Origin: Eopsaltria australis
Lineage: Eukaryota; Chordata; Aves; Passeriformes; Petroicidae
Direction of reading: 5' to 3'
DNA: 64,000 nt
Assembly (NCBI GenBank): GCA_034509425.1
Contig: JAVTVJ010000791.1
Span: forward strand, 434,001 to 498,000
Position numbers and translations under genes: made by a program. The notes below the pieces were generated by a model. The model was given only the letters and a program-made list of their open reading frames with translations. It was not told the origin of the DNA and did not search any database. Positions 1 through 30,092 of the stretch are shown one piece after another. The first letter of the stretch is position 1. Each line of letters opens with the position of its first letter.

Positions 1-106
1 AAAAGTTGTGTTATTTAAATCTTGTGCTATATTAAAAGCAGAATAGCATGTATGTACTACAGTTTCATTTAAGTTCATTTAATAATAGAAAAAGTTAAAA
101 TTTTAC

Positions 107-3100
107 ATGTGTGTTCCTATCTCCTTTACTTCATGATGAATCACGTCATCAATGCAACAGTCAGGTTTAAGTTCTGCCACTGCAGCACTAGAAGCTGAAA
201 GATTCAAACGCTGAGAACTTGTCTGAAGATCAGCCTGGGGACAGAAAAACAAAGCATCAGTTAGAACTACAGCTGTTTAACACAACCTAAAGAAAAGTAA
301 CTTATGCTATAAAGTACTAGGTTTCACTGAGTATTTTGTACCCTACATGCTTTCCCACATGTAAGAGCTCAGTTGGTCAGAACATGGGGCTCACAACACC
401 AAGGCTGTGGGTTCAATCCCTATGGGGGCTTCCACTGACGTAAGAGTTGGGCTTACTCATCCTTGAGGGTCCCTTACAACTCAGAATATTCTGTAATATT
501 CTTGACTCAGACACATTCTGTGACATATATTAAGATGATGAGATACTTACAAAAGCTAAAGACAAGTTCTAAAACATATAAACAGTCCAGTACTTTACCA
601 TGCAGCTTACAAAAATCTTTATTTACTTTTTACATTGAGTTCCACGATGACTTCTGAAATTTCTGCTATAAAAGTGTTTTATTTGTTCAGTAAATGCAAA
701 ACCCCAATTCACTAGAAAATAACTCATACAATATAGAGATCAGTGTACGCTTTACAGGGAATTGAAGACCTCACCAAAAGTGAAGGTAAGTGAATGTAAC
801 TCCATTTTCTCAGCTGTGGAAGTTTTGCTACACCAATTCTTCAGAGAAGTTTTAAATAGAAGGGTGCATGTTGAGAGAAGGTCAGTGGAGGTAGGGGTGT
901 TTAGCTGGGAGAAAAAGGAGAGGGAGTCCCTCAGGAGAGAGCCTTTACTGCTCTCTCTAACTACCTGAAATAAAGCAATAGCCAGGGGTGAATCGGTCTC
1001 TTCTCACAAGTAACAAACAACCGGTACAAGAGGATATGGCCTCAAGTTGCGCCAGGGGAGGTTTAGATTGGAGAGCAGGAACAATTTCTTCACCAAAGTG
1101 GTTGTCAAGCACTGAACAGGCTGCCTAGGGAAGTGGCTGAGCCACCATCCCTGCAGGGGACTGTGTAAATGTGGAACTTAAGGACACGGCTTAGCAGTGG
1201 ACTTGGCAGTGTCGGGTTAACAGTTGCACTTCTTCACCTTAGAGGTCTTTTCCAACCTAAATGCTATGATTCTGTAATAAATCTGGTTTTTGATACAATC
1301 CTAGATTTTCATTTTAATCTTTGAAGATTTCTATAATAATTTCTATTTTTATGTCTTACTCTTTCCAATTTCCAGGTATATTTTCTGGATTGGAAAAAAG
1401 GGATATATATTTCCTAAAGTCTATGCATTAGCATTAAACATAAAAAATATCATCAGAAAATAAAATAATCGTATTTTATTTTTTATAAATCTTTTATAAG
1501 TGGATTTCTCTTCACATACCTTCACCAGTATGTCCTTGACAACTTGATTGCTATCATTGTGCACACTAATGTAACTGGAAAATGTCTCTCCCAGAAATAT
1601 ATTACTGTATTTCAGGAAAAAAAAAAAAAAAAAAAAAAAGAGAGAGAAGAAAATGTTTTTCAGTAACAGTTATTAAAAAACCAGAACATTTCACTGAAAC
1701 ACTTTTAAGTTCACACACATACACATTTGCCAGATCAAACTCTAGAAAAAAATCGGCATTTGCACACCCATACTTCTGAAGTCTTCCTTCTAAGACAGTT
1801 TTAAAGAGAACAAACAAATCAGAATTTTTTGTAGATAAAAATCTGACAGGAATAAGAAGACGGCTTTCAGTATCCGCAAAAATCACAGTAGTAAACTGTT
1901 AGTATAAGATGTGTTTTATAGTAGTGCGTTACCTTAGAAATTCACCCATAGCTGCAAATCTCTTTCAACTTTCAATCCTTATTAGGTTCAGTCAGGCTAC
2001 AGACAAGAAACATCAGGCAGCACACACATTTATATTATAAATCAAGTTACATATTATTTTTAAAATGACCGAACATCTTACTGCAAAACAATGTTATTTA
2101 AATAGAAAGAGAAGTATGAATCCTAAATCAAATGAATCCTAAACCTTGCATATTACAGTTACAATCATTTATTCTTACCCAAAATTTTGAGGCAAAGTCA
2201 GCATTTCTCCTAACATTAAAGTTTCGGCACCCTTTACAGTAGAAGGATCATCTTTCATGAGCTGGTTAAATAAATTACCTGTAAAAATATCAAGTTGCTA
2301 TTAATTAAATATTTGCTAAGTCCAAAGGTTTGTCTACGTTTAAGTTAGACACTTAATCACTTATTCAGATGTAGTTTATTTTAGATGTACTTATTTTAAA
2401 ATATACTTGTTTAGGGATGAAATACGTATCTATCGGCCGGCCTATAAGTTGTAACTTAATTTCAAGGCACTTGTGTCCAATAACTTACCCAGTATATACA
2501 TACTGAAAGGCACAATCCAAAAGACATTGCTCAAATTAACACTAAATTTCAAAAGAAATTCTATCCATCTAAACCACATTACATAACAGAACTAATCAAT
2601 CTCACTTACTTTCTTCCCCTTCTTGCTTTGTATTTCCACACAACCCCCCTTCTTGAATCTTTCCTTTGATTCTCTTATACTTGACTTCTAGACGTCAATT
2701 ATTTCTGGGAGACAACCCAGGGATTTCCACTTTATGATGGCACACCAAACATAACACAACCCACACCCACTGATTCTTTTAAGATTGTTTTTCCATAGAA
2801 TATTCATGTGATGGTTCTAACCACCTGGGCCTTTTCTCCAGATTAAAAAAAACCTAATAATGCCAGTCTTTCTCCACTTACAACATTTCCCTCACAGAAC
2901 TGCCTCTCACCGTGTATGCCAATTGCTCAAACTTTGAGGTCATGTGTTTGAGTATCATCACCAATCTTTCAAAGATGTAGGTGAAGAGCTATAGAGTGCA
3001 CCTTGGTACTTTCCTTTAGCTATTACCAAATCTAAAATATACGGGTGTTTCAGATTAGTCTATGGGAGGTCATGACTCCTCTAACAGCTAAGTGTTAGAT

Positions 3101-6100
3101 GGTCATACTGATTAAACTTGGTAATACATACATAATAATCGGTCAGTAGAAAAGACTTACCTGGCAAATCTCTTTCTTCACAAGTCACTGGAATATTAGT
3201 GAATAAGGTAGGTTTGGTTAGCCTCATCACTGCAAAAATCAAAAAACAAACAATAGGTCAATCAAACAAGTATTTCTAATTTACTTTTTCAAGTATAATT
3301 TTGCTTTGCTCTTCTTCCACAAAAAAAAAAAAAAAGCAAAAAACCCCAACAAACCACAACCACCAGATAAATCCTAGCCTGAAAAAGGATCACATGGCCT
3401 TCCACAATATAAAAAAACCTCCCTGCTATTCTAAGATCCAAGAATACTGGTAATGCCATTGCTTTCTCTTACTTTCTACCCCTGGTGAACTAACCTATTA
3501 ATCTACTGCTTTCAATTTGATGTGCTGAAGGTCTACACCTGCTACAGCGTTAAGTGCTTTGCATTTTGCTGTTTTCTAATATTCTGTCTAGATACTTCAA
3601 AGAACAGAATTTCAGTCTTCAGAAGTGTACCAGTTTCATCTGTTTGTGGACTTTTCCAGGCTAAGTCCTGTCCTGTGATCCTTGTTGCCCTAGAATAGGA
3701 CATGATGAGTCAGACAGACTCTTTCAGTGAAACACCAGTCTACAAGAAACTGCATTTACACCTTAACCTATAACACATGAAGTAGAGTTACAAGACTAAA
3801 AGCCTATATTATTTATACTACTGCTTTTTCTCGAAGTCACAAACTTTAAATTCAAATCAGTAAAATCAGCACAAAACCCTCATGAATATACTTACAACAA
3901 AACTATTTTATTGATACTGACAGAATCAAAATAATTGCAATTTTGCCATTAAAAAACCTCAACTTAAAGTAAGTGGTATTTTCAAAGGCTATTTTAAATC
4001 ACACTCAAAATTACATTATTTTTACTTATATGACAGATTTAAGGTACTACTTCTTAAAAGAATTTCTCCCTCTTCAAATTAACCAAAGGCCCTAAACTTG
4101 TATATAGCTTATCATGAAGGCATTCATATGAAACAAAACTGACCATTTGTAATCTTAGGTGTCAATCTGACTATGTAAAAACTGTTAGATTTTTTTCTTT
4201 GAAACTTAACAAACATAACACCAACTGAAAGTAAAAAATAAACCAAAAAGAATTCTCTTGATTGTAACAAGTTAATCACCATCTTTGCACTAACATGCAT
4301 ATGGTGGGTTTATTTTTATTGTACGGCTATTGTGTCCAGATAGCATTCCCTGTTTCCAGTGGTGTAAAGGATTCAATTACTTTGATACACATTTGGGTAC
4401 AGTGGGCTGCACTAGTTCTCAAGAACTTATGCTACTATACAGCAGACTTATGCAAATTAGAATTGACACAAACCATTCTCACTTTTTACATGAAAAAAAG
4501 GTAATATGTTCTCTTTGTTACAGTGAGAAGTGGAAAAAACAGGACCTTTGAAGACTTAGAACCATGAGGTATATTAAACAAAACCCAAGATATACCCAAG
4601 ACTAGAGTAAATAGTGAACCACATTCAACACGGAAAAAGAAAAGATACTGACTTACACATGCTTATGAATTAAGCACTCCTTCAACAGAACAAACTGAAA
4701 GCCTGGATTTCAGGTTGTATACTCGTGCTAACCAAGACTGTAGCAATTCTGTAGAGCAACCAAAGGTGATGTTCACTATTACAAGACAGTTACCAGCTGA
4801 GGTGCTCACAGCTAGCAGTGCATCTACAACCATTCACATACAAGCCAACCCAAAGCAGCAGAAAGCTGGCAGCTATACTGACAACAATCTCTCCGTTTAG
4901 TAAAATGTTTTAGTTGTTTTGTCAGTATATCGAATTAATATAGTGGGACTGTATTATTTGCCTTATCTAATTTAATTCAAATTTACCCTAAGCCTGAATA
5001 AACAAGTATTTGCCAACTGTTTCTAAAGAAAGAGTTAACTCATGTTTCAGAAAATAAATACATCATAGAATGAAGTCAAAACAAACTATGATAGGTACAT
5101 TACCATATTTATTAGGACTACTAAATTAATGTTAGAAAATATATCATCTCTTCTAAGATCCTAGACACAAAATACATTAAAAAGAACTCAAATCACACTG
5201 CATTTTACTTCATTGTATCTTAACTAATGTTGATGCACAAAAAAAAATTTGTTACTATTAATATTAAGGTCAGAAATACAGTGTCAGTGAAAAATTTGGC
5301 TACATAAGCTTTAAAACTAGTAACAACCCTCAGTTATTCTAGAGAGCATTTTGCATCAGTTTTGCTAAGTGGTCATATTAAATGTCACAACACCCCAAAC
5401 TTCAATATAAGACATCTACAAATGTCCTAAAATTCAATCAAAGTTTAAAAATACATGTCAATTACTCAAATGAAGCAATTTTAATCCAAATATATATATA
5501 TATATATATAATATCTATAATAAAATATAATTATTCAACACAAGAGTGCCATAAAAATGTAAGTCTAAGGGGAATTTACTCTGCTATGCTTATATATACT
5601 TTGATGTGAGTGGCATTAATGACAATCTAACAATCTACAAATACTACACACTTTTTTTCCCCCTTTTCCAGATGCTACACATCTTGACCTCCAGCTATAG
5701 CAGAACCATCTAGAATTAGCAGGACTGCAAATGCATAACCTTGCAATCATATTGATCCCAGTTTAAGTTCTCTTTTGACCCTCCAAACATTCAAGTGAGC
5801 AGGGACAGCATGACCTTGGAACATTTCATTCTTTCAGGAGACAAAAAGTCATGCTGAACTCAGCCTTTTATGACCATAAAAGGCATTCAAATTCTCAACG
5901 ACAACAAACAAGAGGTTTCAGATAGAAGTCTCATTTCTTAATTTCCTTGCTTTTAGCTGGAAGCTAATGTTTACTTGTTCCCAAATACAATTATGAGACA
6001 AAAGAGCAGAAACATCAGGAAAAAAATAATTATCAAAGGCGTAAAACAGCAATTACTAAGTTGTTCATTATTTTTCAGCCCAAAGCTTCCACTGAAGGTA

Positions 6101-9100
6101 TCATTAATATTTCTGTGAAAATATAGCTAACATTACTAAGCCAGTGCATATATCCCACAGAAAGTAAGTTTGTACTTCATGGGAGGGACATGCCTTCATT
6201 AAAAAAACTCACACTACCTTCAGGAAATAATCGGATCTTGAAAGTCTTAATGCCAATTACAGCTATTATAGCAAATATTACAACGTAATTTTTACAATGT
6301 AAAAACATTTTTCCTTCTCCTAATTCCAACAAAGCAGAGAGGATGTACTTCGCTTAATTGAAAGCATCAGTTTTATTGTCTAGATTGCCACAGTAGTCTG
6401 GAACTTCTACTTTAATTTTTTCCTTTAGACCACCAAAGTAGAGAAAAGCTATAAAGTGCAGTACTAAGCCAAATAGAAACTTACTAATCTTAATAGAACT
6501 GTAAGTCTTGAGGCAAAACAATGCTAGAGAAATATATCATTATAGTTAGAAAACTGTAGCAAAGTAATATAAGTAGTTTTCTCATTATTAATTCATCAGT
6601 TGTTCTAATGTCTACATATTCTAAACTGCTTAAAACCTCTAGTATTTTAGACAGTAATTTTATTCTCAAACTATATCTTAAGTTATAAACTAAATATAAT
6701 TCCATATTTATGTACAAGCAAATTCATTTTATCTGTAAGGCTTAGCTTTTCCCTAAGAATATGCCTAACATATTCACAGTATAATATATCACAGAAAATC
6801 CATATCTGTCCCACAGATCTTTGGATAGTAGCATTGCAAGATGGCAATTCATTCTGTTTAATGAGTCTATTCAATTTTATCCATATGTCCTCCAAATTCT
6901 GGTTTTTACAAATAGACTGATCAATTGTCCACTTTGCTCTACAAAATGCATGCAGCTTTAGTCTTTCCAAATTATTTTTCAGTTCTTGAGATAAAGGATG
7001 AATCTTTTCTTTGAGTTTAGCGTTAGGGAGAGAGACACTCCAAGACCTTTCCAATTTCTGTTTTTCATTAGGTGGTGGTTCTCCTTGATAGTCCAAGTTA
7101 ATTGGTCTGTGAACAGCCTGTGCTTGGATTAAAGTCGGACCATGTTTCATGCTAGACTGAAACTCAAGGAGATTTTTTGTGCAGTCATAATCAGGAGATC
7201 CTGTAACATATTCTGAAGGTGTAGAAAGCCGTTTCAATTCTTCCAGTTCCTCACAAGAAATAACAGGTGCCTGCTTTTTTGGTTTGAGGGGAAGTCTGTG
7301 TAAATCATTCGGAAACCAAGGTGCAAATCTTGGTAACTGGCGAATGGGAAACTCCTTCACTGCTGCTTCTGCAAATTTCTGCAGTTTTATTAGATCTCTC
7401 TGATGTGGTCGATAGTGCAAGACCACTTCCATCCTTGAACAGTAGGAATCCAGTGATTCTTAGGAAAACAGTCTCTTGATTAGAATTCTTGTATCTAGAC
7501 TGAAACATCTTATTTAAAAGTATTTCCTTCCCCCATGATGCAAAGATCAGTGGAAAACAGGACCTAAAGCAGAAGTATTATAAAACAATAAGATACTACC
7601 ATATTAAGACAAACATTGCTAGGATATTTTTCAAGAAAGAAACAGGTAGTAAAAATACGTGAGATATATATCAGAACATTCTATCTTATCTAGGTTGAAC
7701 ATTAGTGGCTGTATTCCATTGTTACCAGTGTAACTCCAGTACACTGAACATTACCCACACGCACACTGTTTACTCAAAACAGTCCCTTTCCAAGAGAACT
7801 CTTTTACTGTCACCATCTTATACCTGACATCCATCACTATCCTTGTGATATTGTTTTGATGTATATTAAAAGGCACATAATTACTATTGCCTGTTTTCTC
7901 AAATTTAGCAAACAATTTTAACGAATTTTCCTCCTATGTATCAGCATTTTAAGCCAGGGCACATAAAGCAACTAGCAAACACATGTTACAGAAACATGTT
8001 ACAGAAATTCCCAAAATACTACTGACTAATACAGTCGTTTTTAAAGTAAAAAGTTAAAAGGGAAGTGCTCTAGGCAAATTAAAGCTACCTGCTTTCATTT
8101 TATATCAGAATTTCACATCTAATTTTAGCCTCAAAGCTTCCAAGCATTACATGCAACTAGGCTTTAATCCTTAGGGAACTGATAATTTCTTAATTTATTA
8201 GACTTTTGGAATAACTAAACAACTTATTAAATCCCCAGAGGCTTTATATTTCCATACAAAGATTGTATTAAATGTAAGGGCATGGTGAAGGGAGAATACA
8301 AACACTGTTATGAAACGTAAGTAAAATACGTACAGTGTTGTTCTCCTGTTTTCTACCCTTCTCCCCTTTCCCCCCCTGCAAGAAATTTGCAACCATTTCA
8401 CATTCCCTGATGGAGAGCAGTAACATTCAATGATATTGAAATAACAAAATCTAGGATTGCCACTGTCAAGATTTTGTTTAATACAGTCACAATGCAAGTA
8501 AATCCTCACACCTTCCCACTTCTGCAAAATCTACAGCTCAGACACTGCACCAAATTCAATATAAACCCAAGGATGGCACCAGTTTCTCATAAAAGCAAAA
8601 TGATCCACCATAAAGCTTTTTGCTTTGAATTAATTACTGTCAAAATGCACTTGGCAGCTGCTGATATTTCATGTTCTTAGATTTTTGCCTTTTGCGTGTG
8701 TGTGTATATGTATTTGAAAAGAATTTGCTGAGTTTTGAATTATGGTTAACAGATGTTACTACCACATGCAGACACCATTAAATACTTTGTCCAGGAGAGT
8801 TTTAAAACAAGAAGATGGTCTCTGAAATTACTCATACTTGCACTATTTTATCCATCTGGGCAGTCTCACTGATCTAGAATGCTTGCAGAGGTGAGATTCT
8901 AATCAGCTCTTTATTACACGTACATAACTAGCAGCATTTATGATTCAGAAATTATCTAACTCTACACAGAGCTCTCTTGATTTCTCATTAATTTTGGAGG
9001 CAAATTTTGGATGCAAGTGACCTACACAATTGTATTTTCACTATTCGTGATCCCTGAATCAAGGGATCGTAGTTGTACATTAAGCATGAGGTGAAAAGGC

Positions 9101-9765
9101 AAAAGCTATCCAAAGGGGAATCATGGAATCACCTGGGTTGGAAAAGACGTCTGAGATCATGGGATCCAACGTAAAAACGAACACCACCTCGTCAAACACA
9201 TCATGGCATCAAGTGCCACGTTCAGTCTTTCCTTAAAGACTTTCCGGGACGGTGACTCCACCACCTCCCTGGGCAGCCCATGCCAATGTCTAATCACCCC
9301 TTCCCCTGAAGGAATCCCTCCTAATGCACAACATAAACCTCCCCGGACGCTGTTTAAGACTGCGTCGTCTAGTCCTGAAAAACAAACCAACAAAAGAGGC
9401 AACAGGGGAAGTGGAACGGAAATTTCAGCTAAACATTTTCTTTGAAGCCTTATGCAAAGCACTGAGACCGCCGGGGAGCCGCGCCGAGCCCCTCACGCCA
9501 GGTGCACACCCTGTGGTGTGCGGGGCACGGCAGAACAGCCCCCACCGCTCCCTTGCGCCCTCGGGCACCGAGCGCCGCGGGCCCCGAGCGCCGGGCCGCT
9601 CCCTGCTCCACCTCCTTCTAAACCGGGGAGAAACACCCTCGGCTGCGGAGCAGACTCGCTGTTTCGCCCCCGAATCAGGGCCGGGCGGGCGGGAACCGGC
9701 GGGGTCGCGCTGTCGATACCTTTCAGAGCCAGCAAATGCTCCTGCTTGGGCTGGTTGACGTCCAT
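107..9765 (-). CDS. TRAPPC13: TRAPPC13, trafficking protein particle complex subunit 13 (5' part, continues beyond base 1)
   Basis: Subunit of the TRAPPIII tethering complex (ER-Golgi and autophagy traffic, cytosolic/Golgi-associated). Five coding exons read on the minus strand with consensus splice sites and continuous phase: 9765-9720, 3229-3161, 2278-2179, 1604-1520, 234-107, together 142 codons plus two bases of a split codon. The start has a good context (GCC before ATG, G after) and gives [15 protein letters not shown], near-identical to the vertebrate N-terminus. Later exons give [44 protein letters not shown] and [17 protein letters not shown], all matching the family as I remember it. 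The vertebrate protein is about 417 residues, so roughly the last two thirds lie outside the window. Intron 1 (3230-9719) hosts SHLD3. The last visible exon uses a weak GTAAAA donor. It shares a promoter head-to-head with TRIM23. Confidence 0.95.
361..500 (+). repeat. tRNA-Ile-derived SINE with CR1-like tail (TguSINE1-type)
   Basis: Bases 365-425 follow tRNA-Ile closely: A box AGCTCAGTTGG at 365-375, CACCAAGG in the variable region, and B box GGGTTCAATCC at about 409-419. The anticodon loop is decayed and there is no 3' acceptor partner, so this is not a functional tRNA gene. The following 70 bases (GAGTTGGGCTTACTCATCCT, GGGTCCCTTACAACTC, ATTCTGTAAT) look like a CR1 3' end. This head/tail combination is the architecture described for songbird TguSINE1. 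No clear target duplication. Lies in TRAPPC13 intron 4. Confidence 0.75.
960..1283 (+). repeat. CR1 LINE 3' fragment
   Basis: Sense-orientation CR1 3' end, 5'-truncated: AGGGGAGGTTTAGATTGGAG, then CAGGCTGCCTAGGGAAGTGG, then GGTCTTTTCCAACCTAAATG and the terminal ATGATTCTGTAAT. Lies antisense within TRAPPC13 intron 5/4 territory, between exons 5 and 4. Confidence 0.85.
1616..1640 (+). repeat. Poly(A) tract beside TRAPPC13 exon 4 acceptor
   Basis: A run of about 23 A followed by GAGAGAGAAG. On the gene strand this is a long T tract immediately upstream of the exon 4 acceptor at 1604, where it doubles as the polypyrimidine tract. Confidence 0.7.
5490..5511. repeat. (TA)n microsatellite
   Basis: About ten TA dinucleotides in TRAPPC13 intron 1. 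The surrounding stretch 3230-6370 is AT-rich intron in which I recognise nothing else. Confidence 0.8.
6372..6377 (-). terminator. Candidate SHLD3 poly(A) signal (AATAAA)
   Basis: A canonical AATAAA on the minus strand about 306 bases past the SHLD3 stop. A T/G-containing stretch follows downstream on the same strand (CTGCTTTGTTGG). It would end a SHLD3 transcript inside TRAPPC13 intron 1, separating it from the longer TRAPPC13 pre-mRNA. Inferred from position and motif only. Confidence 0.5.
6683..7432 (-). CDS. SHLD3: SHLD3, shieldin complex subunit 3 (single coding exon, nested in TRAPPC13 intron 1)
   Basis: Intact 249-codon reading frame. Shieldin (SHLD1/2/3 with REV7/MAD2L2) acts with 53BP1-RIF1 at DNA double-strand breaks, limiting end resection and favouring end joining; SHLD3 is the subunit that holds REV7. 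Family features seen: N-terminal MEVVLHYRP, the [10 protein letters not shown] block (residues 34-43), a proline-rich REV7-binding region around residues 48-57 ([10 protein letters not shown]), and the strongly conserved C-terminal block [18 protein letters not shown], then [10 protein letters not shown] and [10 protein letters not shown] at the end. Length fits the human protein (about 250). An in-frame TAA lies just upstream of the ATG, so this start is the first possible. Human SHLD3 is likewise read from the TRAPPC13 promoter region; a candidate 3' splice site (CTTCTGCTTTAG) lies at about 7564 for a 5' UTR exon. One proline of the PxxxPP motif is alanine here (residue 55). Confidence 0.95.
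   Translation of the reverse strand: MEVVLHYRPHQRDLIKLQKFAEAAVKEFPIRQLPRFAPWFPNDLHRLPLKPKKQAPVISCEELEELKRLSTPSEYVTGSPDYDCTKNLLEFQSSMKHGPTLIQAQAVHRPINLDYQGEPPPNEKQKLERSWSVSLPNAKLKEKIHPLSQELKNNLERLKLHAFCRAKWTIDQSICKNQNLEDIWIKLNRLIKQNELPSCNATIQRSVGQIWIFCDILYCEYVRHILREKLSLTDKMNLLVHKYGIIFSL
9121..9400 (-). repeat. CR1 LINE 3' fragment, antisense
   Basis: Begins TCATGGAATCACCTGGGTTGG, the reverse complement of a CR1 3' end. It continues through GACGGTGACTCCACCACCTC, CCTGGGCAGCCCATGCCAAT and CTTCCCCTGAAGGAATCCCT. Sits at the upstream edge of TRAPPC13 intron 1, abutting the CpG island. Confidence 0.85.
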
Positions 9766-9863
9766 GGCCTTGACGCCGCGGGATGGCCGGCGGAGCGGGA
9801 GGAGCAGTACAGACTGCAGCGGCAGCACCCGCGGCCGTCCCAGGCTGCAGCGCGGCGGGCGGG

Positions 9864-9880
9864 ACTACAGGCCCCAGCGC
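9864..9880 (+). promoter_or_regulatory. ZNF143/Staf-type site (ACTACAGGCCCCAGCGC)
   Basis: Fits the ACTACANNNCCCAG core of the ZNF143/THAP11 motif, common in vertebrate bidirectional promoters. The half after CCCAG (GCGC) is weaker than the consensus. Motif match only. Confidence 0.55.
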
Positions 9881-9936
9881 CCCGCGGGCGGCCCGGGCAT
9901 AGCACCGCCTCCTCCGCCTGCCAGGTCCTCTATGGT

Positions 9937-9955
9937 GCATGATGGGAGCCGTAGT
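9937..9955 (-). promoter_or_regulatory. ZNF143/Staf-type site (minus strand)
   Basis: The reverse complement reads ACTACGGCTCCCATCATGC, a close match to the long ZNF143 motif ACTACNNNTCCCANNATGC. It is inverted relative to the site at 9864. A weaker GTAGTTCTG echo follows at about 9967-9975. Confidence 0.7.
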
Positions 9956-10067
9956 TCTGCGGTTCTGTAGTTCTGTGGAGCGGCGCCTGCGCCCGCCGGG
10001 GGGTGCCTGAGGCGGCGGCGGCTCCTTGTTCCTTCCTGCGGGGCCGCTCCGCTCCGCCCTCCCCGAG

Positions 10068-30092
<20,025 letters not shown>

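Larger units (their letters stand above)
9766..10067. promoter_or_regulatory. Bidirectional promoter between TRAPPC13 (-) and TRIM23 (+)
   Basis: Only about 300 bases separate the two start codons, which point away from each other. The interval is GC-rich, has no TATA box, and carries two ZNF143-type motifs. This is the usual design for housekeeping head-to-head pairs, and the same pair is head-to-head in human. Confidence 0.8.

Noticed and set aside
361..430. Possible tRNA-Ile gene
   Set aside because: A and B boxes are present, but the anticodon loop is altered and the acceptor stem does not close. The sequence continues into a CR1-like tail; it is a SINE head.
9493..9828. 111-codon frame overlapping TRAPPC13 exon 1
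   Set aside because: Only its [15 protein letters not shown] part is real; the frame runs past the splice donor at 9719 into intron.
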